A stretch of 64,000 nucleotides of DNA from Mycobacterium uberis (GTDB lineage Bacteria; Actinomycetota; Actinomycetes; Mycobacteriales; Mycobacteriaceae): the NCBI RefSeq assembly GCF_003408705.1, contig NZ_QAYL01000006.1:186001-250000 (forward strand), read 5' to 3'. Each line of letters begins with the position of its first letter. The stretch's first letter is position 1. Below, in pieces: positions 22,901-31,729 of this stretch. Made by a program: the position numbers and the translations under genes. The notes below the pieces were generated by a model, which was given only the letters and a program-made list of their open reading frames with translations, searched no databases and was not told the DNA's origin.

Positions 22901-24745
22901 CCACGGTGTAGCCGCATGGGGATCGTCAAGGGCGATCCCGACGTCAGCAATAGCAAGTGCGGCCAGCGTGTCGGTCGATGCGAAGTCTCGGTGCAGTGCG
23001 GTAATCAGTAACACCGGCCCGCGATCGGTGCGCAGTTCACGTACCAATTTTAGCAGCGGTGTACCGGGTGGATGTGTCGCGCCGACGCTGGGAGAAAGAT
23101 CTTCTGTGCCAGCAACATGACGCAAGACCACCCGCGCTCCGGTTCGGTGCGCGGTCTGCAGCAGCGGGATCGCGTAGGGGTCGACCTCCCATCCGACGTC
23201 AACACCGCCGACGCACTCGCCATCGACTACTAGGTCGGCGTGTTCGCGGCCTTGGGCGGGCGTTGTCGATGGCCCGTGCAACGGTACCCATCTCAGTCGC
23301 GCGCCAGTGGCCGGCAACTCGTCGGGGTCAGGCTCGGGTGCCCGTTCACCGTGCAGCAGCGCGTCGGCAACCTCATAGACACGGTCGTCGTCCCAGCCGG
23401 GCGCACTTCCCCGGGCAAGCAACACCGCGCGGTGATCACCACGCAATGCGGCGCCGTCGATGACAACCACCTCCACCCGGTCCAGGCGGCGCAGCGCACC
23501 CGGATCGAGCACCAGCTGCCCGGCGTTAGCTAGCCCGCGGCCCAGTAGCGCTGCGAATGTTTGCCGGCCTATGTGTGCCGCTCTTGGCACCCCGGCCAGG
23601 ATTGCGCCGGCCGCGTCTTCAGTGCCACCGCCGGCAAACAAGGCACTCGCCGCGGCAATCAACGAACCGTTTGCCGCTGAATCGACATAGCTATCTACAG
23701 GTCCTTTCATTGACCCTTTGGCGGTGTCGATTGCCGCGTCGATTGATCCGTCAACCACGACGTGCGACGCCTCACCTGCTGCCGCGGCCGCCCAGTTGTG
23801 GCGCGGGGCATGCGATTTTGCCCCGGCCGACGAGATTACGGGAACCACTGGCGCTTGTGGCCGCTTGGGTGAGGCCAGTTGCGGCTCTAGATCTCGCCAC
23901 ACGCGCCGGTGAGCCACCGCCTCGGAAAGTTGCAGGCCACGCTGTGCCAAATCCAGCAGAGGTGTGCCGACCGCTTGAGTCAGCCCGTTCGCCATCGCTG
24001 TGGTAACGCTGAGCGCAATATCGGTTCCCACTCGACCCAGTCGGGATTCCAGTAATGACACCATGCGCGGTTGATGATTGACAAGAGCTGCCGCAGCCCG
24101 GGTAGTTTGCGGCGCGGCAGGTAGTCGGGTGACCCAGCCGGTAATTGCAGCGCTCAACGCGACAAGGTCCATTGCCGCGGCGGTGAGTGGCACCAGAATT
24201 GCCAACGGATTACCCGGGTCGGCAAATGGTGCCACCTTCGGTGCTGACCCCGACCCTGTTGAAGCTAAGTCGGCGGCCAGGACAACAACCACGTCACGTA
24301 TCTTGCCCAAGACAACGTCGCTATTTGCGTCTTTGTCGAGTTCGATCACTAGTCGGCCCAATGAGCCTTCGATGTGAGCCTTAGCCACGCCCGGAATCCG
24401 ACGAACCGGCTCCTCCGCTACCGCTGCATACTCATGCCAGCGGGGAAATGGCAGTAGTGGATCCAGATCCAGGTGCACACGCTTGCCGCTGTGCCAGCGT
24501 ACTTGCGGCTCGACCCGATTGGCGGAATCATTCGGCGAATAGCCTGCTCTGAGCACTCGGCCCGTAGATTGAGCCATTGACTGTGCCACCACGCCAGCGA
24601 ATTCGACGACCGGACTGACCAGCATCTGCACCGTGTCGCTAGCCTCGGCCGCAGCATGCGCGCCAACCTGCACCACCTGCGCTGTTCTACCGACCACGCC
24701 ACCGACTACACTACCTACTAGGTCGGTCACATATGGAATCTTCAT
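19901..24745 (-). CDS. ctpI: Giant cation-transporting P-type ATPase CtpI
   Basis: Very large P-type ATPase of 1614 aa (M. tuberculosis Rv0107c is about 1630). The ATG at 24745 has GAGTGAGGA just upstream. The first about 700 residues are an extra mycobacterial N-terminal region, Ala-rich, with an HMA-like or transport-unrelated fold that I cannot define. The P-type core follows: LLTGESLPVD in the actuator domain, VAVAAVPEGLPLV in the central membrane helix, the phosphorylated Asp in FDKTGTLTENR (about residue 1057), MLKGAPE in the nucleotide-binding domain and MVGDGANDAAAIRMADVGI (about 1336). Hydrophobic C-terminal helices follow. The PEGL helix resembles P2-type (Ca/Mg) pumps rather than the CPC copper type, but the ion is not known. 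It has no frameshift in 4.8 kb. Confidence 0.95.
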   Translation of the reverse strand: MKIPYVTDLVGSVVGGVVGRTAQVVQVGAHAAAEASDTVQMLVSPVVEFAGVVAQSMAQSTGRVLRAGYSPNDSANRVEPQVRWHSGKRVHLDLDPLLPFPRWHEYAAVAEEPVRRIPGVAKAHIEGSLGRLVIELDKDANSDVVLGKIRDVVVVLAADLASTGSGSAPKVAPFADPGNPLAILVPLTAAAMDLVALSAAITGWVTRLPAAPQTTRAAAALVNHQPRMVSLLESRLGRVGTDIALSVTTAMANGLTQAVGTPLLDLAQRGLQLSEAVAHRRVWRDLEPQLASPKRPQAPVVPVISSAGAKSHAPRHNWAAAAAGEASHVVVDGSIDAAIDTAKGSMKGPVDSYVDSAANGSLIAAASALFAGGGTEDAAGAILAGVPRAAHIGRQTFAALLGRGLANAGQLVLDPGALRRLDRVEVVVIDGAALRGDHRAVLLARGSAPGWDDDRVYEVADALLHGERAPEPDPDELPATGARLRWVPLHGPSTTPAQGREHADLVVDGECVGGVDVGWEVDPYAIPLLQTAHRTGARVVLRHVAGTEDLSPSVGATHPPGTPLLKLVRELRTDRGPVLLITALHRDFASTDTLAALAIADVGIALDDPHAATPWTADIITGTDLAAAVRILSALPAARSTSQSSVHLAQGGTTLAGLLLITGDVGNKSVSPISLRRWLSPVNAAAATALVTGAFSASKVLRLPDPTPQPLTAWHALDPEIVYSRLAGGARSLAVEPGTPDWRRRLDDLSYTRVLAPLRKPATNLVRLATATRHELADPLTPILAVGAVASAIVGSNVDALLVAGVMAVNAITGGVQRLRAEAAAAELFAEQDQLVRRVVVPAVATTRRRLEAAQHATRTVTVSAKSLRSGDVIDLAAPEVVPADARVLVAEDLEVDESLLTGESLPVDKQVAPVAVNDADRASMLFEGSTIVAGRARAIVVATGVGTAAHRAISAVADVEISAGVQARLRELTSKVLPLTLAGGAVVTGLALLRRTSLRQAVADGVAIAVAAVPEGLPLVATLSQLAAAQRLMGRGVLVRSHRTIEALGRINTICFDKTGTLTENRLRVVCAVPSTSKLHHPAHYTTDPRSTAVLRAAARASTQPHDGQGHAHATDEAILTAANSLNDHTDSTWSLLAEVPFESSRGYAAAIGTTGNGKAPMLMLKGAPEKVLPRCRFADPKGDVAHAESLVHHLAEQGLRVLAVAQRSWDHDITDDNDTDADAVNAAAHDLELIGYIGLADTARPSSRPLIKALVEAECNVVLITGDHPITARAIAQQLGLRPDARVVTGTELIGLDKDTCAKLAADMQVFARVSPEQKVQIVAALQHCGRVTAMVGDGANDAAAIRMADVGIGVSGRGSSAARGAADIVLTDDDLSVLLDALVEGRSMWAGVRDAVTILVGGNVGEVIFTIIGTAFGAGRAPVGTRQLLLVNLLTDMFPALAVAVTSQYEEPDKDAYHTDKEADEARRAHQLKMLTKPAPSLDAPLMRQIVSRGVVTAAGATTAWAIGRWTPGTERRTATMGLTALVTTQLAQTLLTRRHSPLVVATALVSAGVLIGIIQTPVISQFFGCTPLGPVAWLGVITATAGATAVSVLAPQWLNKAVGIVQPDRE

Positions 24746-24928
24746 TCCTCACTCTATCAAAACCCTTCAAACCCCCTATCCAATGCCGCTACCGCGCCTG
24801 AGCCTAATGACGTCTGCCCGACATGTCTGTCAACAGGCCCAGTGGATAGGCGAGTAAATATTCGGTTTCTGCGTTGGTACTGGGTTTTCGGCAAGTTACG
24901 AGGGGTAATCCCTGCAATGCTAGAAGCC

Positions 24929-25790
24929 CTACTGGCTCAACGGCAACCCGAACATGGTAAACAGCGTCGGATCGAAAAAGTACAGTAAGGGCAGCGATTC
25001 CGGTGGTGCCGAGAGTGAGCCAGAGTGAGGACGTAAATGGCATGGGCTCGCATGATGTGGCCGGAGCTATCTGTGTTTCGGCGGTATTTGGCGACAGTGG
25101 ATTACGCGTTTGCCGCCGTCGAGATCAGCACCACGTCGCCTGCCTCGGCGAAAGCTCGAACATAAAGTGAAGTGCAGCACAGTGTCTCGATTGGTGAACC
25201 ACACTGGCAGTGGTGACATTGCAAGTTTGACGTCAGCTTGAACAAGTTCGGTAAGGGTGGCTATGTCGGCGTTTTCGAACGCCGCACAATAGCGATCCAG
25301 GAGTTTATGCTGTTTGGTGTCGTAGGGCTCGATAACGTCTTCCTCGGTGGCAGAGACCTCGGCAAGGTGAGCGTGGGGTCGCTGCAACGAACTGTTGACC
25401 GCGGTGGGCGTAGTTTGTTGGAGACGTGCGGCCCTCTCTGCGGCGCTGAACCGTACGCGGTCATGCAGGATGAACACAGCCCACTGCTGCGTAAGCAGCT
25501 CGTGCGGGGTTGTCATTGCAGCCAGACGCCCACTTTGCTGGGCGGCGAAGACCGTTTCCGTTGATGGACGCCACTATACATCGTCGAGACGGGTGTCCGG
25601 GTCGACCGAGGTATCGCCCAGCCCTGTGGGCAACACCCAACGGGCCCGGCATTCCCGAATCCGCAGGAACATGGTCGTTGCGATCCGGGAACAATAAATT
25701 CCGAGTACCGCGTGTTCCTCGAACTTTGGGTAGCCATGTCAGTCGCGCAAGTCAGGTTGTCTTGGACAAGGTCCTTTAAGTATTGATATC
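24929..25790 (-). pseudogene. ECF sigma factor pseudogene with SnoaL-like C-terminus (SigG-like)
   Basis: Remnant of an extracytoplasmic-function RNA polymerase sigma factor of the class that carries a SnoaL/NTF2 domain. On the minus strand a region-2 remnant (HGYPKFEEHAV, YCSRIATT) is followed by LPTGLGDTSVDPDTRLDD and then sigma region 4 (TPTAVNSSLQRPHAHLAEV). The SnoaL part gives LLDRYCAAFENADIATLTEL, AMSPLPVWFTNRDTVLHF, AGDVVLISTAANA, MRAHAIYVLTL and FDPTLFTMFGLPLSQ. It is broken by several stops and shifts. The -10 recognising N-terminus is missing or unrecognisable. Best fit is SigG (Rv0182c) from memory; other members of this class are possible. Confidence 0.7.
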
Positions 25791-26564
25791 TGTTATTTCA
25801 TGTGGGCTCGGAGAGGATGACCTGTGAGGCCTTATCTGGACTCGGGAGTAAACGACTCATCTGTCGCTGTTAGCTTCCTAGGTAATGATTCTCGTGCCGA
25901 AAATGATATAGCATACTGTATTATTTTTGAGGTCAGTGATCTTTGTCTCTGGTCGACAATAAATGATTCTGCATTAAGGCTTGTGAGCATGCTTAACCTT
26001 AATCTTCCTGCCGCTGTGTCGAAAACGAAAAGCGAACGACTCCAACTTCTTTGCGGCATTACATTAGCAGTCCAGCCCGAAAATTATTACGAAAAACCTA
26101 TATGTGCGTGTCGCTGTCTGAGACCCATATCGGACTGCATTCGTTCGATCCGGATGGTACGGATTTATCTGCAAGTTGATGAGAACACCGTTTCCATAAT
26201 CAGCGTGTATCTTACGGCCATATTGACTCGATAGAAGCTACTGGTGGCGCAACAGGATAATTATAGGGTTGCGTGGTACAAGGATCACGTACATACTTAT
26301 TTTGTAACAGCAGTTTTTACGGAACATAATTAGGAGGTCTAGTTCTCCATGCACTTTACCCTAAAGATATTTTTATAGAAAATGTAGGGAAAGTTGTATA
26401 TGAAACCAGGCTTCTCAAAATATTTTATAATTCATTTTATTTCTGATTTATTGTGAAATTAGGAGCCTGCTTTTAATTTAAGTTTTAATTTAAGGTTTTA
26501 CCCTTAACGTTCAAATAGTTGCGTGCCGGTTTAGTTGAGGATAGTATTATTTAAGGAGTGACTG
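25791..26564. other. AT-rich intergenic island upstream of miaB
   Basis: No gene I can support. A plus-strand frame at 25824-26234 (136 codons, GTG start) has no recognisable domain and an unusual composition. From about 26280 to 26560 the DNA is strikingly AT-rich compared with its neighbours and has no coding signal. The miaB promoter presumably lies here. Confidence 0.5.
26471..26494. repeat. 12-bp perfect tandem repeat (two copies)
   Basis: The unit ttttaatttaag is repeated twice in direct tandem inside the AT-rich island, about 70-95 bp upstream of the miaB start. Confidence 0.85.
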
Positions 26565-28115
26565 ATGACCCAGGATCAGATTGTTACTGAGCGATTGAGT
26601 GCGACCGATGGCACGTGGGCCGACGATGGAAACGCTCGCACGTATGAGGTACGCACTTTCGGCTGTCTGATGAACTCGCATGATTCTGAACGTATGGCAG
26701 GTTTGCTTGAGAAAGCCGGTTACGTGAAGGCTACGCCTGGAGCGACGGCAGATCTGGTGGTGTTTAACACATGCGCGGTGCGTGAGAACGCCGACAACAA
26801 GCTTTATGGATCGCTGGGGCACCTGGCGTCGGTCAAGGCGAATCGTCCGGATATGCAGATCGCGGTCGGTGGGTGTTTAGCGCAAAAAGACCGTCAGACT
26901 ATACTTACCCGGGCACCGTGGGTCGATGTGGTATTCGGTACGCACAACATCGATTCTTTGCCGATGCTGTTGGAACGTACTCGACACAACCGGCAGGCCC
27001 AAATCGAGATCCTGGAAGCACTGCAAACATTCCCTTCAGCGCTGCCAGCTACGCGGGAATCGGCCTATGCCGCATGGGTGTCGATATCGGTGGGTTGCAA
27101 CAATACCTGCACTTTTTGTATCGTTCCCGCTCTGCGGGGCAAAGAGGTCGACCGTCGCCCCGGCGATATCTTGACTGAAGTGCAGGCGCTGGTCGAACAG
27201 GGTGTGCTTGACGTGACCTTACTAGGTCAAAATGTTAACGCCTATGGCGTCAACTTCGCCGAACCGGGGCTCTCGACGAGCAATACGTCCGCGGCACGGG
27301 ATCGCGGCGCGTTCGCCAAACTGCTACGTGCCTGCGGCCAAATCAAAGGCCTCGAGCGGATCCGTTTCACTTCACCACACCCGGCCGAGTTCACCGACGA
27401 CGTCATCACCGCGATGGCCGAAACTCCCGCTGTATGTCCCCACCTGCACATGCCGCTACAATCAGGTTCTGACAGAATTCTTAAAGCAATGCGCCGTTCA
27501 TATCGACGTGATCGTTACCTCGGCATTATCGACAAGGCGCGCGCCGCAATGCCACATTCGTCCATTACTACTGATATTATCGTCGGCTTCCCCGGCGAAA
27601 CCGATGATGACTTCGAGCAAACCCTCGACCTGGTCGAGCGGGCACAGTTCACCAGCGCCTTTACCTTCCAATACTCACCCCGCCCTGGTACTCCGGCCGT
27701 CGACATGGATAGCCAGATTCCCAAAAATGTTGTGCAGGAACGCTTCGACCGATTAGTTGCCTTGCAAGAACGAATCTCCTTGCAAGGCAACCGCTCCCTC
27801 ATTGGCACCCAAGTTGAGCTGTTAGTCGCCGCGGGTGACGGCCGTAAAAACGCCATGACAGGCCGAGTAAGCGGCCGCGCCCGCGACGGCCGACTCGTAC
27901 ACTTTCGCCCCCACTCGACCAATGACTCTATCCGACCCGGCGACGTAGTACACGTCACGATCACCGATGCCGCACCTCACTACCTCATCGCAGACGGACC
28001 GCTGCTGCAACACCGCCGCACCCGTGCCGGCGACGCCAGTGAAGCTGGTCAAACCACCGCCACTCACGGCGTCGGACTCGGTTTACCACGTATCGGTGCC
28101 CTCAACTCTCGCTAA
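26565..28115 (+). CDS. miaB: tRNA-2-methylthio-N6-dimethylallyladenosine synthase
   Basis: Radical-SAM methylthiotransferase that converts i6A37 to ms2i6A37 in tRNAs reading UNN codons. The ATG at 26565 is preceded by TAAGGAGTGA, a good ribosome site. 516 aa, near the M. tuberculosis length (Rv2733c, about 512). The N-terminal UPF0004 domain has the auxiliary cluster cysteines Cys34 ([10 protein letters not shown]), Cys70 (NTCAVRENA) and Cys104 (GGCLAQ). The radical-SAM cluster CNNTCTFC supplies Cys178, Cys182 and Cys185. A C-terminal TRAM domain starts around GTQVELLVA. In M. tuberculosis the gene is far from ctpI and Rv0111, so its place here reflects rearrangement. It is intact. Confidence 0.95.
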   Translation: MTQDQIVTERLSATDGTWADDGNARTYEVRTFGCLMNSHDSERMAGLLEKAGYVKATPGATADLVVFNTCAVRENADNKLYGSLGHLASVKANRPDMQIAVGGCLAQKDRQTILTRAPWVDVVFGTHNIDSLPMLLERTRHNRQAQIEILEALQTFPSALPATRESAYAAWVSISVGCNNTCTFCIVPALRGKEVDRRPGDILTEVQALVEQGVLDVTLLGQNVNAYGVNFAEPGLSTSNTSAARDRGAFAKLLRACGQIKGLERIRFTSPHPAEFTDDVITAMAETPAVCPHLHMPLQSGSDRILKAMRRSYRRDRYLGIIDKARAAMPHSSITTDIIVGFPGETDDDFEQTLDLVERAQFTSAFTFQYSPRPGTPAVDMDSQIPKNVVQERFDRLVALQERISLQGNRSLIGTQVELLVAAGDGRKNAMTGRVSGRARDGRLVHFRPHSTNDSIRPGDVVHVTITDAAPHYLIADGPLLQHRRTRAGDASEAGQTTATHGVGLGLPRIGALNSR

Positions 28116-28120
28116 CCACT

Positions 28121-28426
<306 letters not shown>

Positions 28427-28439
28427 TAATATTCACGCT

Positions 28440-29126
28440 ATCATGAGCGTAGCTGTTTAGTCTATTGTGCCGGTCAGCACCGGTACGATGCGTGGCTACT
28501 ACTGAGTGATTGATCGAATCAGATTGGCAGCTTTCCCTATACAGATTCACTGCCAAGTGCTGATACGTTTTCTCATCGAGGGATATATCCTCACTGAGGA
28601 TAATCAATTCCCCAGAGTGCGCCTGTGCGAGATCGTAAATTTTGTACCGATTCGAAAGCGGTACCCAAGTCGCTGAGAGAATTACGTATCGCCACGCCCG
28701 GGGCGCTGGCCTCGATGACATGCGCGAGGGGGTCAAGGTACACATCGCGATGTTGGCTTGGTCTCCGACGTAACTATTGAGTCTTCTTGGTCAGCAGGAC
28801 TTCAATTCCTAATTCAGCGCTAACGCCGAGAGGTACTTCATCGAGTTCCAACCGTCGTTAACACCGATCTTCTAGCTGTTGATAAAATCTGCACCCGGAG
28901 AGCACAAGAACGCTACGCTGTTCGCTACGTACCCCACCGTGCTTAAACGATGCAGCGTCATCTAGTTAGGTGTTGATCCGCCGGAACTGTTCGTCCGGCA
29001 AGTGATATCCTGTCATAGGAATCTAGATAACTCCAAGTGCTAACGCATTATAGCGTATTCTCTGTTCCTCTTAATTGACTAGGCGATGTGGATAGTACGG
29101 GCAGTGTGTCCACCTTTAGCCGCCAA
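28440..29126. other. Unassigned degraded interval
   Basis: Short frames only. A minus-strand piece at about 28600-28745 reads LDPLAHVIEASAPGVAI and may be the tail of an upstream gene remnant, but no family is recognised. Confidence 0.35.
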
Positions 29127-29510
29127 CTAGGTGCTATGAAGATCATCTACGACAGCGAATGTTGAATGTGATGTTGATGTCGCTGAGCCAGGACGCATGT
29201 GCGGAAGTATAAAACTGAGAAAATGATCAAACGATTCGTCGTTGGTCTCATGTATTGGTTTGATACTGTCAGTTCCAGTGCTATTAATCAGAAAGTCGAC
29301 GTGCCCCCGTAACGTAACGACGCTATCTGTGATTTGTCTAGGTGCGTCGTGGTTTCGTAGATCTACGATATGTATAACTACTCGATCGGAATTAGCAGTG
29401 GTTTGCACTGGTTTGGCCTTGTTGCGACCCGCCGTTAGTATAGCTATGCGTGGCTCGGTGAGTCTGATTTCGCAACCGAAGCTGATCTTATCGGTCGCCC
29501 CGCTTACAAC
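29127..29510 (-). pseudogene. Short-chain dehydrogenase pseudogene
   Basis: A cofactor-loop remnant (LAVVSGATDKISFGC, in place of TGxxxGIG) is followed by ILTAGRNKAKP, VVIHIVDLRNHDAPRQI and GHVDFLINSTGTD (NNAG changed to NSTG). The catalytic Ser and YxxxK parts are not recognisable and the frame ends early. Its upstream neighbour on the same strand is a FadD remnant, so this is again an SDR/FadD pair. Confidence 0.6.
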
Positions 29511-29589
29511 TGCTAACTGAATGCCACTGGTCTGATTACATCAATGTCGACCAAATCTAGTATTGTAGTATATTACCCGCATTGTTTTT

Positions 29590-30556
29590 TGGTAGAGCAT
29601 GCCAAGTAACCGTTGTTCGAGTACTTTGAACCGAACCACGCCGGGGGTTCTAGGAACCGCCGCAAGTTGACAACATCCAGGCCGGGTGCGATGGCGGGAA
29701 TCACTACCTCATAGGTTCGCTTCTCGATTGTTACTGCCCGGTAAGCCGACGATAACAATCTCGGCGACGCAGGGGTGGCTAGCCAGGATACCTTTAACTT
29801 ACTTGGATGAGATATTCTCGCCGTTGCGGATAGTGACATATTTCGTTTGTTTAGTGACGAGGAGGTACTCACCAACGATCCAGATCTCCTGTATAACAAT
29901 AGCACTCACGATCCAAGGAGTCGGTTCTGGCGTCTAGAGGTTGTTAACTGGCCAGCATCTGAGGTAAGCGCACATGGATCTTCCCAGCAACCAGCTTGAA
30001 ATTGACTAGACCGACACGGCCATCGGTATATGCGACGTAATAATGGTGTCTTGGTGATCTGATCGCCGCGACCATAACCTGCGTCAGATTATACATGCTG
30101 GTTACGACAGGTGGTATCAAAATACATTGTAGCGCTAATGATCAAAGATATAGACACTGAAGTACTATCACACACAAAGAACTTGAGGTCGGGAAGTAGG
30201 AACTCTGTGCGCTACGCGGCCACTAACATCTGCTCGAGAAACAGCGTTGCGCCCGCCATGTGCGTGCACCGTTCGGCTTCGATGAGCCGCACTACGTCGT
30301 CGCCATGCCAACGATCCATAAGCACAGCGGTCGTGCCCAACAGCGGCGGGCATTCAAACATGTAGGCGAAACCATCGAATAGACCGGACTATACGTATGC
30401 AGCGTGTTGCGTATCCTTCGACCGGCCCGTGGTCTCTGCAGTATAGACAATCATCCACACAGCATCGGGATTTAGCACGGGGAGCTGTTCGATAACCTGC
30501 TGCTGCACAAGTAGCGACACAAACGGGATGCGGTCCGCGTCGAGATCGCTCCGTAG
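29590..30556 (-). pseudogene. Acyl-CoA synthetase (FadD) pseudogene
   Basis: Second dead FadD of the window. The ATP-binding A3 motif survives as MIVYTAETTGRSKD (for YTSGTTGxPKG). It is followed by SGLFDGFAYMFECPPLLGT, AVLMDRWHGDDVVRLI, ERCTHMAGATLFLEQML, then after a gap YLLVTKQTKYVTIRNGENIS (the hinge/GGEN region), AEIVIVGLPGS and LRRFL. Stops such as that after MLVAA show it is inactive. It would have activated an acyl or aryl acid. Confidence 0.75.
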
Positions 30557-31570
30557 TCATGTAACGTAAGGTAGCGCTTGTAACCCGGACCGTAATTCTA
30601 CCATCGCAGTGTGGTCAAGACGGCCGAATCATGCTGGGAAAATGTCATCCTGCTGCCGGTGTTTTCGAGGATGAAATTTCAGTTCACGATCCCCCATCAA
30701 TGGTAAGATAGGATCAACCATTATTTTCGCTAGCGTTGCCATAAAATAAACTGTGGTGGTTAAGCAACATAAACGACACCAGACTACTCATGGGGATGCA
30801 TGCAATACATGCGACAGCATTGTCGCTTGCTGGTACAGGTTGTCGGTCATCAAGCCGCCAATCGCCGTCGACCAGCACCATCCGATGGGATGTGTGCTAC
30901 GTGGCCTCGTGTAGCGAAGCGGTCGATCTGTAGGCGTAGGCGGCGTGTTGGTCGTACCATAAACCCATTGTCCACCGATCAGTTTTCTGTTCGCATCCAT
31001 TCAATCCCTACTGTCACTGGTACTCAATGGTTATGTACCTGTCCATAGTCGTGGAACGACGGACGCAGAAAGCAGGATGGGTGTTGATCGTGATCTGGGC
31101 GACTTTCTTGTCAGACGTCGCGTAGGTGCGCTGCACCTACATAGCCTGACGTTTCGGACTCGGCGCTGAGGTCAGCTGCCGACTCTAGTATAGTTTAAGC
31201 ATCGTTACAGTTTTTTAGTGAACTTAAACGATATTCAGGTAGAGCAGGTCTTAAATCAGTGGGCCAAATCGAGCTTCCGTGATGCTGTAACAATTCACCG
31301 ATTACTCGGTGCTGCAGAGTACCGACCCGGAAGGCCCTGTATCGCTTCGCCAAGCAAGAACACCCGATCGACGCAGTGTACGTTGTTGCTGTCCGAGTAA
31401 CCGGACCTACTTCCCGAACCTGACTCCGACACCGCGGAAGTGCACGGAGAACATAGGCCGGTCGTTTCCGATATGAATTCGGTCCGCGCCGAGACAATAA
31501 AACGCCATATAGGAAACTCGGCATCGGAAAGCCGTGGCGTGTCTTCGTCGCTATCTGGTGGTGCCACATC
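30557..31570. other. Unassigned degraded interval
   Basis: About 1 kb without a recognisable gene. Only short frames occur (for example 30788-31000 minus, 31218-31400 plus), with no domain or ribosome-site support. Confidence 0.4.
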
Positions 31571-31729
31571 TAAGCTTGCGAAGATCAACAGGAGGAGCAG
31601 CGACGTATCGGCAGCAACTACAGCGCCAAACGCCTTGGTGTTCAGAGCGCGCTAACCGCGAACGCTGAGCCGGGTGGGATTTATCCCGCACCGGCTTACT
31701 CTACTGGGCGGCCTCGATGGGTTGCTCCC

